Under the pieces are notes generated by a model. The model worked only from the letters and a program-made list of their open reading frames with translations. It had not been told where the DNA came from and made no database searches. A stretch of DNA of 64,000 nt from Streptomyces hokutonensis (GTDB lineage: Bacteria > Actinomycetota > Actinomycetes > Streptomycetales > Streptomycetaceae), in contig NZ_BARG01000031.1 in the NCBI RefSeq assembly GCF_000376565.1, positions 294,195-358,194 on the forward strand, given 5' to 3'. The stretch's first letter is position 1. Each line of letters begins with the position of its first letter. Of this stretch, positions 1 to 6,464 are shown piece by piece. A program made the translations under genes and the position numbers.

Positions 1-125
1 ATCCGGGAGACGGACCGCTGCGCGGCGAGCTCCACGACGGCCTCCTCGAAGGCCCGCGTCGTGCGGGTGACGCGGGGATCGATCCGCTGGTTCAGCGCTC
101 CGCCCTCCTCGGGTTCACGTTGCAC
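1..125 (-). CDS. TetR-family regulator, N-terminal fragment (cut by window edge)
   Basis: On the minus strand the frame reading leftward from about 125 encodes the start of what looks like a TetR DNA-binding helix (RVTRTTRAFEEAVVELAAQR) before the window ends. Only about 41 residues are visible, so ligand and targets are unknown. The first start in frame is GTG at 125-123, which lacks a clear ribosome-binding site. A good AGGAGG (minus strand, 109-104) instead sits 8 nt before a CTG at 95-93, so a CTG start is possible. The gene is divergent from the SnoaL-like gene at 183, a usual arrangement for a TetR gene and its target. The assignment rests on the helix pattern only. Confidence 0.5.
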   Translation of the reverse strand, partial: MQREPEEGGALNQRIDPRVTRTTRAFEEAVVELAAQRSVSR

Positions 126-182
126 TCTGCCATGACGAGTGATTTTATACACATGTCAAATAGTGCGGCGAAAGGAACGGTC
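126..182. promoter_or_regulatory. Divergent promoter region
   Basis: This short gap between the TetR fragment and the SnoaL-like gene contains an AT-rich island (141-163) that stands out from its surroundings. On the minus strand it includes TTGACA (159-154) and TATAAAAT. The spacing does not make a classical -35/-10 pair, so I only call the region a probable promoter/operator zone. Confidence 0.3.
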
Positions 183-650
183 ATGGCCTCGCACACCGCG
201 ATCTCACCCCAGGAGGCCGCCGACCGGCTGGCCGTCCGTGAGCTGGTCGACGCCTACGCGCACTGCGCGGACCGGCGGGACGCAAAGGGGCAGATGGCCC
301 TGTTCACCGAGGACACCCGCTTCCTTGTGTTCATGGACGCCACCGCGGCGGAGCCGACGCAGGAGCTGCACGGCCGCGAGTCGCTGGCCCCGGTCTTCGA
401 CAACCTGAACGTCTACCGGGCCACCACGCACTTCAACGGCCAGAGCACCATCACCCTGGACGGGGACCGGGCGAGTGGCGAGAGCTACTGCCTGGCCCAC
501 CATGTCTCGGTCGACGAGTCCGGGCAGCGCTCGCTCATGATCGCGTCCATCCGCTACCTCGACGAGTTCACCAAGCTGGACGGCGACTGGTACTTCGCCG
601 AGCGCCGGCTGATGGTCGACTGGACCGAGACCCGCCCCTCGACGCCCTGA
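183..650 (+). CDS. SnoaL-like / NTF2-fold protein
   Basis: A 155-aa protein with the pattern of the SnoaL/NTF2-like fold: an N-terminal helix (RELVDAYAHCADRRD), the F-x-E-D segment after about 20 residues (ALFTEDTRF), and a C-terminal strand ending W-Y-F-A-E-R-R. Members of this superfamily include polyketide cyclases, isomerases, dehydratases and many proteins of unknown role, so no reaction can be assigned. The start at 183 is chosen because AAAGGAA lies just upstream; the frame is open further upstream but has no better ribosome-binding site. It is divergent from the TetR fragment, which may control it. Confidence 0.8.
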   Translation: MASHTAISPQEAADRLAVRELVDAYAHCADRRDAKGQMALFTEDTRFLVFMDATAAEPTQELHGRESLAPVFDNLNVYRATTHFNGQSTITLDGDRASGESYCLAHHVSVDESGQRSLMIASIRYLDEFTKLDGDWYFAERRLMVDWTETRPSTP

Positions 651-663
651 CACCCGTGCGCGG

Positions 664-1875
664 TCACACCGCCCGTTCCCCTTCGTGGGCCACGCGGTGC
701 GCCACGGCCAGTCCCCAGGGCACCCCGAGCACGACCACGAGAGCCAGACCCAGGAGCAGCGGAGCCGGACGCAACGCGCCGAGCGCCACGCACACGACGG
801 CCATGGCGACGCAGGTCCGGGCCAGCGGCCGGTAGAGGCCCAGGTCCTCGCTCCAGACCCGCAGGGACGACGCGAGCACCATCGTCGCGCAGAGCACGAC
901 GGCCGTACCCCCGCAGAGCACCCAGGCCGTGGCGGCCGGGGTCCGGCCGTCGTGGGCGTGCTCGACCAGGCCCACCATCGCGGCGCCCATCGCGGCCACC
1001 GCGGCCGTCAGCGGCAGATGGATCATCATCCACTGGAGGGCGCTCGCCCGCGTGGGCCGCGGCAGCCGGTGCCCGGCGAAGTCGAAGTACGTCCACCAGC
1101 CGCCGAAGCCGACCACGACGGCGACCAGTCCGACGGCGAGAGTGAGCGCGCCGGTCGGCTCGTGGGACAGTCCGTCGACGACGCCGGTCACGTTCTCGCC
1201 GAGCACGATGATGATGAACAGTCCGAACCGCTCGGCGAGCGCGTCGGTCACGCTGAACCCGACCACCCGTTCCGGAATGGCCCTGGCGAGCACGAACACG
1301 AACCCCAGCAGATAGACGACGGCCAGCGCGCCCCACGTCAGCACCCGGGCGTCGGCGGGCAGCGCGGCGCTCGCGGCCAGGACGACCGCGCAGAAGGCCG
1401 TCCCCGTCACGAACAGCGCGCTGGGGCGCCGGAATTCGGGAGTGTCGCCCCGCGAGGCCAGCAGCCACAGCAGCGCCAGGAGCGCGAACAGCACCCCCGC
1501 GTCCACGGCGAACGCGGCACCGCGCGTGTCACCCGCCTCCGGGATGAACGCGCCCAGCGGCACCAGTACCAGGATCTGCAGCAGGAACATGCTCCGGCCG
1601 CGGGCGTCCTCGTGCCCGTGCAGCTCGTGGTGCAGGCTGCCGTTGAGCCAGGCGATCCACACCAGCGCGAACACCGCGGCGAACAGGCCGAGGCCGTGCC
1701 AGTCGAGTTCCCCGGCCAGATGGTGGGCGGCCTGGGCGACGAGAACGACCACGACGAGGTCGTAGAAGAGTTCGAGCGGGCCGACCACCCGCTCGCGCGG
1801 CTGTTCCCCGTGGGGGCGCGGAGGCAGCCACAACAGGTCGCGCAGCCGGGCCCACTGCTCGTGTCGCGAGGTCAT
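664..1875 (-). CDS. Low temperature requirement protein A (LtrA) family membrane protein
   Basis: A 403-aa polytopic membrane protein. Near the N-terminus it has the LtrA hallmark VGPLELFYDLVVVVLVAQ, then HGHEDARGRS and a second family block, DALAERFGLFIIIVLGENV. About 11-12 hydrophobic segments follow one another, ending in a short basic tail. LtrA was named from a Listeria cold-growth mutant, but its biochemical role is unknown and it is common in actinomycetes. The ATG at 1875 gives MTSRHEQWARL, the usual short cytoplasmic lead. It is divergent from the RNase H gene and ends 13 nt from the SnoaL-like stop. No regulatory site is evident. Confidence 0.88.
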   Translation of the reverse strand: MTSRHEQWARLRDLLWLPPRPHGEQPRERVVGPLELFYDLVVVVLVAQAAHHLAGELDWHGLGLFAAVFALVWIAWLNGSLHHELHGHEDARGRSMFLLQILVLVPLGAFIPEAGDTRGAAFAVDAGVLFALLALLWLLASRGDTPEFRRPSALFVTGTAFCAVVLAASAALPADARVLTWGALAVVYLLGFVFVLARAIPERVVGFSVTDALAERFGLFIIIVLGENVTGVVDGLSHEPTGALTLAVGLVAVVVGFGGWWTYFDFAGHRLPRPTRASALQWMMIHLPLTAAVAAMGAAMVGLVEHAHDGRTPAATAWVLCGGTAVVLCATMVLASSLRVWSEDLGLYRPLARTCVAMAVVCVALGALRPAPLLLGLALVVVLGVPWGLAVAHRVAHEGERAV

Positions 1876-1977
1876 GCGCGCAGCGTAGAGGGCCGAGCGG
1901 CCCGATCCCCGGACGGGGCGCGCGGCCGGACCGGGTCGGCGGAGAGCGCGTGGTGCGGTCGTGGCATGATCGGGCGC

Positions 1978-2664
1978 ATGCGTGAACGTGTGGTGGCCGC
2001 GTGCGACGGGGCTTCGAAGGGAAATCCGGGGCCCGCTGCCTGGGCCTGGGTCGTGTCGGACGACGCGGAGAGCCCGGCCCGCTGGGAGGCCGGACCGCTC
2101 GGCAGGGCCACCAACAACGTCGCCGAACTCACCGCGCTGGAGCGCCTGTTGACGGCGACCGCACCGGACGTACCGCTGGAGATCCGGATGGACTCGCAGT
2201 ACGCCATGAAGGCGGTCACCACCTGGCTGCCGGGCTGGAAGCGCAACGGCTGGAAGACCTCCGGCGGCAAGCCGGTCGCCAACCAGGAACTGGTCGTCCG
2301 CATCGACGAACTGCTCGACGGCCGCTCGGTCGAGTTCCGCTACGTCCCCGCCCACCAGGTCGACGGCGACCCGCTGAACGACTTCGCCGACCGCGCCGCG
2401 AGCCAGGCCGCCGTCGTCCAGGAACCCGCGGGCAGCGACCTCGGCTCCCCGGAGCCGCCCCCCTCTCCCGACACCCCGAAGAAGTCCGCCCGTCCGGCCG
2501 GTGCCAAGTCGGCCCGGAAGAGCGCGAGTTCGTCCTCCCGCACCATCAAGGCGAAGTTCCCCGGCCGTTGCCTGTGCGGACGCGCCTATGCGGCCGGCGA
2601 GCCGATCAGCAAGAACGCCCAGGGCTGGGGTCACCCGGAGTGCAGTACCGGCAAAGTGGACTAG
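1978..2664 (+). CDS. rnhA: Ribonuclease HI with C-terminal Cys/His extension
   Basis: A 228-aa type 1 RNase H, which cuts the RNA strand of RNA-DNA hybrids. The acidic residues are in place: D10 (CDGASKGNPGP), E50 (NVAELTALE), D72 (MDSQYAMK) and D138 (FADRAA), with H126 in the mobile loop (PAHQVDGDPLND). The catalytic domain ends near residue 145; typical RNase HI stops there. A Pro/Ser/Lys-rich linker follows (about 150-188), then a small domain with C198-x-C200 and H219-x-x-C222, which could bind zinc. Starts at 1966 and 1978 are both possible; 1978 places the first catalytic Asp at position 10 as in the family. It converges on the roadblock gene at 2819. Confidence 0.88.
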   Translation: MRERVVAACDGASKGNPGPAAWAWVVSDDAESPARWEAGPLGRATNNVAELTALERLLTATAPDVPLEIRMDSQYAMKAVTTWLPGWKRNGWKTSGGKPVANQELVVRIDELLDGRSVEFRYVPAHQVDGDPLNDFADRAASQAAVVQEPAGSDLGSPEPPPSPDTPKKSARPAGAKSARKSASSSSRTIKAKFPGRCLCGRAYAAGEPISKNAQGWGHPECSTGKVD

Positions 2665-2744
2665 ACAATTTCAGTCTCTCCGCTTTAACGGTCGTGCGCG
2701 GTCCGGGAATTCGGTCTCGCAAAGGTCGGACCTAATAGCCGGAC

Positions 2745-2776
2745 CGGTCTCGGCGGATATGGCCGCGCCGAGACCG
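2745..2776. terminator. Bidirectional hairpin between convergent genes
   Basis: A perfect 11-bp inverted repeat (CGGTCTCGGCG at 2745-2755, CGCCGAGACCG at 2766-2776) with a 10-nt loop lies between the convergent RNase H and roadblock genes. There is no U-tract, which is usual in streptomycete terminators. Confidence 0.6.
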
Positions 2777-2818
2777 CCCGAAGTCGCGACTACTCGTTTG
2801 TCATATGCCGCGACGCCC

Positions 2819-3184
2819 TCATATCTCCAAACTCGCCTCAAGGCGCTTCAAGTTGTGCCGTGCCAGTGCGAGATTGCTGCGCTCACGATCCAGCGCCAGA
2901 TACAGGAAGAGCGAGCCGTGCGCGCCCGCCAGCGGCCTGATCAGGTGGTACTGCTTTCCGAGGGTGATCAGGATGTCCTCGATCCGGTCGTCCACGTTGA
3001 TGGACTTCAGCGTGCGCTGCTTCGCCCGTACGACCTCGGTGTTGCCCGCCCCCGCGACCTCCAGGTCCAGATGCGGACCGCCGCCCAACGCCCCCAGCGT
3101 CATGCCGCTCTCGTAGTCGACAAGGGACACCCCCAGGGCCCCGTCGATAGTCATCGCTTCCTTGAGCGTCGCCTCAATGTTCAC
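2819..3184 (-). CDS. Roadblock/LC7-like small protein A
   Basis: A 121-aa single-domain protein with the roadblock pattern: an N-terminal helix (NIEATLKEAMTIDGA), a strand pair around SLVDYESGMTLGALGG, a central helix and a final long helix. Such proteins in actinomycetes bind or regulate small GTPases and act in conservon-type signalling. Its tail (DRERSNLALARHNL) matches the tail of the divergent gene at 3348 (DRERTNLTWALREL), so the two are paralogues. The start is GTG at 3184, preceded by GAGG. No kinase or GTPase gene is nearby. The protein is probably cytoplasmic; the partner is unknown. Confidence 0.7.
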   Translation of the reverse strand: MNIEATLKEAMTIDGALGVSLVDYESGMTLGALGGGPHLDLEVAGAGNTEVVRAKQRTLKSINVDDRIEDILITLGKQYHLIRPLAGAHGSLFLYLALDRERSNLALARHNLKRLEASLEI

Positions 3185-3347
3185 GTGGTGCCTCGTTTCC
3201 CTCACGAGCCGGCGAGACGGTGGGTCTCGCCATGAAAACGGTCTCAATGCGAACCGTGCGGGTAACAGACAACACCATCTTTGGTCAGTGTTGCGATAGT
3301 TGGCAAATAAAGTAGTCTGCTCGCCAGAGTGACTGAAGGGGGGGCCT
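3185..3347. promoter_or_regulatory. Divergent promoter region of the roadblock cluster
   Basis: This 163-bp gap separates the two divergent roadblock paralogues. It is AT-richer than the surrounding genes, especially 3285-3320. A weak rightward promoter can be drawn there (TTGCGA, 16-nt spacer, TAGTCT). I see no convincing palindrome. Confidence 0.35.
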
Positions 3348-3698
3348 TTGTCATCGCTCGACACCGCGCTGGACCGTGTCCTGACCGCGCCCGGTATCAG
3401 CGGAGCCATGCTGCTCGATGCCGTCACCGGTCTCACCTATGCGGAGTCGGGTGAGGTGAGTGGCGGTCGGGATTCCTGCGAAATAGCGGAGATCGCCCGC
3501 ACCCGCCTCAACCGGGCCGGTGCGTCGGGGGAGTTGGAGAGCGTCGTCGTGACCACCTCCACCCGCCATCTCGTGACGCTCCAACTCGCACGGCGGGGCG
3601 ACCCCCTGCTGCTGTGCGCGACCGTCGACCGCGAGCGCACCAACCTCACCTGGGCGCTGCGCGAACTGCACCGGCACGCCGACGAGTTGCTGGCATGA
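3348..3698 (+). CDS. Roadblock/LC7-like small protein B
   Basis: A 116-aa protein paralogous to the divergent product at 2819-3184. It has the same helix-strand order: SLDTALDRVLTAPGISGAML, then a strand pair, a central helix (EIAEIARTRL), strands, and a terminal helix with DRERTNL. The start is TTG at 3348, chosen because a strong AAGGGGGGG lies just upstream. The stop overlaps the next ATG (ATGA), so the two genes are translationally coupled. It probably acts as a small dimeric scaffold or GTPase-regulating subunit; this is inferred from the fold only. Confidence 0.65.
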   Translation: MSSLDTALDRVLTAPGISGAMLLDAVTGLTYAESGEVSGGRDSCEIAEIARTRLNRAGASGELESVVVTTSTRHLVTLQLARRGDPLLLCATVDRERTNLTWALRELHRHADELLA

Positions 3699-4546
3699 CG
3701 CAGTCCGGCACCGAGGAACCGCTCGCCGACTCCCGCAACGTTCCCGCCCTGTTGTCGGCCCTCCGGGACCGGGCCCGCTCCTGCACCGTGCTCGTCACCG
3801 GCACCCCGGGCGGCTCCATCCACGTCCGCGACGGGCTGGTGGTGGCCATGGAGACGCCCGGCGCACCCGGCATCGAGGGCCTCCTGCTCAGATCGGGCCG
3901 GATCAGCGAGGAGGCGTGGTCGGCGGTCCGGGCCTCCGACACCACCCACGAACACCTCGCCGCCGAACTCGTGGCGCGCGGGCTCGTCGGCGCCGGCGAA
4001 CTCGAAGTCATCAGCCTGGGCGCCCTGTTCGACGCGGCCTTCGCGCTGTCCCTCGCCGTACCCGACAGCTGGGAGGTGGCCGATCCCGTACCGGCGCTCC
4101 ACCGCAACGCCGGAGTCACCCCCGAGCGACTCCTCGACGAGGTGTCCCGGCGGATCAACCTCCTCGCCGGGGAACCCGGTTCGGTCGCCGCCCTCGCCCG
4201 CACCCGCGTCCGGTCGGTGTCCGCCGCGGGCCTCCCAGGGACCGCCGCCGGGCTTCCCGCCCGGCACCAGGAGGTCCTGGCCCACGCGGACGGCCGCGGC
4301 ACGGCGAGGGACATCGCCTTCGCCCTCGGCCGCGGTCTCTTCGCCGTGATGATGGACCTACGTCATCTGCTGGACCGCGGACTCGTCCAACCGCACCTGC
4401 CCTCGGCGGAGAACAGGCCCAGCACGGCGGCCCGCGGCGCGCCCTCCGCGCCCCTCGCCGGGGCGTCCGCCGCGCCCCGTTCCGTACCGCTCCCGCGCCG
4501 TGAACCCGGGCGGAACTCCGCACCGGAGCTTCGGCCCCACGACTGA
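3695..4546 (+). CDS. DUF4388/PatA-N-like protein with winged-helix-like segment
   Basis: A 283-aa protein coupled to the preceding gene by an ATGA overlap. Residues about 12-120 resemble the DUF4388 (PatA N-terminal) pattern: LLSALRDRARSCTVLVTG, a G-G-S-I-H-V-R-D-G turn and RISEEAW. That domain is found with gliding and roadblock signalling proteins. A second segment (ARHQEVLAHADGRGTARDIA through LLDRGLVQPH) has the spacing of a winged helix. The C-terminal 45 residues are Ala/Pro/Arg-rich and probably disordered. It may be an adaptor for the roadblock proteins; DNA binding is possible but not shown. Confidence 0.6.
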   Translation: MTQSGTEEPLADSRNVPALLSALRDRARSCTVLVTGTPGGSIHVRDGLVVAMETPGAPGIEGLLLRSGRISEEAWSAVRASDTTHEHLAAELVARGLVGAGELEVISLGALFDAAFALSLAVPDSWEVADPVPALHRNAGVTPERLLDEVSRRINLLAGEPGSVAALARTRVRSVSAAGLPGTAAGLPARHQEVLAHADGRGTARDIAFALGRGLFAVMMDLRHLLDRGLVQPHLPSAENRPSTAARGAPSAPLAGASAAPRSVPLPRREPGRNSAPELRPHD

Positions 4547-4653
4547 ACGACCCGTCCCGCTCAGCCCGTTCGTGCCGATTCCGGCTGAAACCGCGACCCG
4601 GCCCCCTCCCGCCTCGTTGTCCCACCGCCTGCACGCAACAGGAAGAAGACGCC

Positions 4654-5022
4654 ATGAGCGACCCCGTGACCGACCTCCTCATCGCCCTGCGGGACAACGT
4701 AATGGGAGTCACCGAATCCACCCTGGCCACCAGTGACGGGCTCGTCGTGGCCAGCGACGCGAACAAGACCCACCCCGAGTCCATGGCCGCCCTGGCGGCG
4801 GCGGGCCTCGCACTCGGCAACCGGCTAGCCGATCACGGCGGCGCGGGCCATCTCCGCGAGATCACCGCGCGGGGCAGCACGGGCCACGTCATCGTGACGG
4901 CCGTAGGAGACCGCGCGCTGCTCGCCGTGGTGGCCGACGACGGCCTCGACGAAGCGGCCTTCCGCCGCGAGATCCCGGCGCTCACGGCGGAACTGCGCCG
5001 CCATCTGGACAAGGACGTCTGA
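4654..5022 (+). CDS. Roadblock/LC7-like small protein C
   Basis: A 122-aa single-domain protein closer than its neighbours to the classical roadblock family: DPVTDLLIALRDNVMGVTES, TLATSDGLVVASD (the usual L-x-x-x-D-G-L-V-V-A turn), AALAAAGLALGNRLAD, then two strands and a C-terminal helix. AGGAAG precedes the ATG. It lies 107 bp after the DUF4388-like gene in the same direction and probably belongs to the same transcription unit, giving three roadblock proteins in 2.2 kb. No GTPase or histidine kinase gene follows, so this is not a complete conservon. Confidence 0.75.
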   Translation: MSDPVTDLLIALRDNVMGVTESTLATSDGLVVASDANKTHPESMAALAAAGLALGNRLADHGGAGHLREITARGSTGHVIVTAVGDRALLAVVADDGLDEAAFRREIPALTAELRRHLDKDV

Positions 5023-5136
5023 GCCGTCCTGGTTGTCCCCTTGGTCTCGTGCGGGGTGACGCGCATTCCGTGCCGCCCCATCCTGCTACTCTGCGGATCC
5101 ACTTGACCACTTTGAGTAAAACCCAGGGGTGTGCGC

Positions 5137-6348
5137 GTGAAGGTCGCCTGTGTCGGAGGCGGGCCCGCCGGCCTGTATCTCTCGATCCTGCTGAAGCGGC
5201 AGGACCCGTCCCACGACATCACCGTCTACGAGCGCAACCCCGAGGGCTCGACCTACGGCTGGGGCGTCACGTACTGGCGCGGACTGCTCGGCCAACTCCG
5301 GGAGTACGACCCCGAGTCGGCGCAGGCCGTCGACGAGCACTCCGTGCGCTGGAGTGACGGCGTCGCCCGCGTCCGGGACCTCACGACCACCCAGCCCGGC
5401 GACGAGGGCCACGGCATCGGCCGCCACCGCCTCCTCAAGATCCTCGCCGAACGGGCCAGATCCCTGGGTGTACGGCTGGAGTTCGACCACGACGTCACCG
5501 CCGACGACCTGCCCGACGCGGATCTGATCGTGGCCGCCGACGGCGTCAACAGCGCGCTGCGCACCCGCCACGCCGACCACTTCGGCGCCGAACTCAAGCC
5601 AGGCCGCAACCAGTACATCTGGCTCGGCACCAGCAAGGTCTTCGGCTCCTTCACCTTCGCCTTCGTGGAGACCGACCACGGCTGGATCTGGTGCTACGGC
5701 TACGCGTTCGGCCCCGAGGGCAGCACCTGCGTCATCGAGTGCGCCCCCGAGACCTGGACCGGCCTCGGCCTCGACACCGCCGCCGAGGCCGACGGACTCG
5801 CCCTCCTGGAGAAACTCTTCGCCGACCTCCTCGACGGCCACTCCCTGATCGGCCGCGCCTCCGCCGACGGCAGCGCCCAGTGGCTCAACTTCCGCACCCT
5901 CACCAACCGCACCTGGCACCGCGACAACCTCGTCCTGCTCGGCGACGCCGCCCACACCACCCACTACTCCATCGGCGCCGGCACCACCCTCGCCCTGGAG
6001 GACGCCATCGCGCTCGCCGACGCCCTGCGCGACCACACCGAACTGCCCCAGGCCCTCGCCGCCTACGAACAGCGCCGTAAGTCCGCCCTGTTGTCCATCC
6101 AGAGCGCGGCCCGCTACAGCGCCCAGTGGTACGAGAACCTCCAGCGCTACATCCACCTGCCCCCGCACCGCATGTTCGCCCTGCTCGGCCAGCGCCACTC
6201 GCCGCTGCTGCCGTACGTCCCGCCGCAGGTCTACTACGGCCTCGACAAGGCGGCCGGACGACTGGAGGCGCTGCGCCGGTTCAAGCGCTGGCTCGGCCCC
6301 AGGCTGGCGCGCACCGTCCACGCGCGGGCGCTCGCCTCCCGCAAGTAG
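5137..6348 (+). CDS. FAD-dependent aromatic monooxygenase
   Basis: A 403-aa flavoprotein of the group A hydroxylase type. The FAD-binding GGGPAG lies at the N-terminus (VKVACVGGGPAGLYLSILL) and the second flavin motif is LLGDAAHTTHYSIGAGT near residue 270. The segment YGWGVTYW after the first fold resembles the N-terminal halves of salicylyl-CoA and anthraniloyl-CoA hydroxylases, so a CoA-thioester or small aromatic substrate is plausible. The C-terminus carries ARYSAQWYENLQRY, also seen in those enzymes. Start GTG 5137 is preferred over GTG 5131 because AGGGG is then 8 nt away. No CoA ligase is adjacent, so the substrate is unassigned. Confidence 0.75.
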   Translation: MKVACVGGGPAGLYLSILLKRQDPSHDITVYERNPEGSTYGWGVTYWRGLLGQLREYDPESAQAVDEHSVRWSDGVARVRDLTTTQPGDEGHGIGRHRLLKILAERARSLGVRLEFDHDVTADDLPDADLIVAADGVNSALRTRHADHFGAELKPGRNQYIWLGTSKVFGSFTFAFVETDHGWIWCYGYAFGPEGSTCVIECAPETWTGLGLDTAAEADGLALLEKLFADLLDGHSLIGRASADGSAQWLNFRTLTNRTWHRDNLVLLGDAAHTTHYSIGAGTTLALEDAIALADALRDHTELPQALAAYEQRRKSALLSIQSAARYSAQWYENLQRYIHLPPHRMFALLGQRHSPLLPYVPPQVYYGLDKAAGRLEALRRFKRWLGPRLARTVHARALASRK

Positions 6349-6380
6349 GGTGCCCGGCTCCCGCAAGCAGGGGCACCTGG
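6336..6380 (+). repeat. Short tandem duplication across the monooxygenase stop codon
   Basis: Two nearly identical units of about 22 bp lie side by side (6336-6357 and 6358-6380, both beginning CTCCCGCAAG). The first holds the last codons and stop of the monooxygenase; the second follows at once in the untranslated region. The GGTGCCC / GGGCACC arms of the two copies can also pair as a weak hairpin. Confidence 0.5.
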
Positions 6381-6396
6381 CCTCCCGAGCGCATTG

Positions 6397-6438
6397 GGTG
6401 AATGGCTATTCACCGGATAGGGTGAATAGCCATTCACC
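6397..6438. promoter_or_regulatory. Double TetR-type operator upstream of the MFS gene
   Basis: Two 18-bp elements, GGTGAATGGCTATTCACC (6397-6414) and GGTGAATAGCCATTCACC (6421-6438), are exact reverse complements of each other and are separated by 6 bp. Each is itself an inverted repeat (GGTGAAT-4-ATTCACC). They lie just before the ribosome-binding site of the MFS gene at 6465. The likely ligand is the TetR protein encoded by the overlapping downstream gene at 7952. Confidence 0.8.
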
Positions 6439-6464
6439 TTCTTTACGTGTCCGCTGGAGTGCCC

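Noticed and set aside
685..2664. A long plus-strand frame covering LtrA in antisense and joining RNase H
   Set aside because: Only the part from 1978 has protein-like sequence; the earlier part is His/Gln/Arg-rich shadow of LtrA.
2819..5022. A complete conservon (cvnABCD)
   Set aside because: No sensor kinase, DUF742 or GTPase gene is present; only roadblock and DUF4388-like genes.
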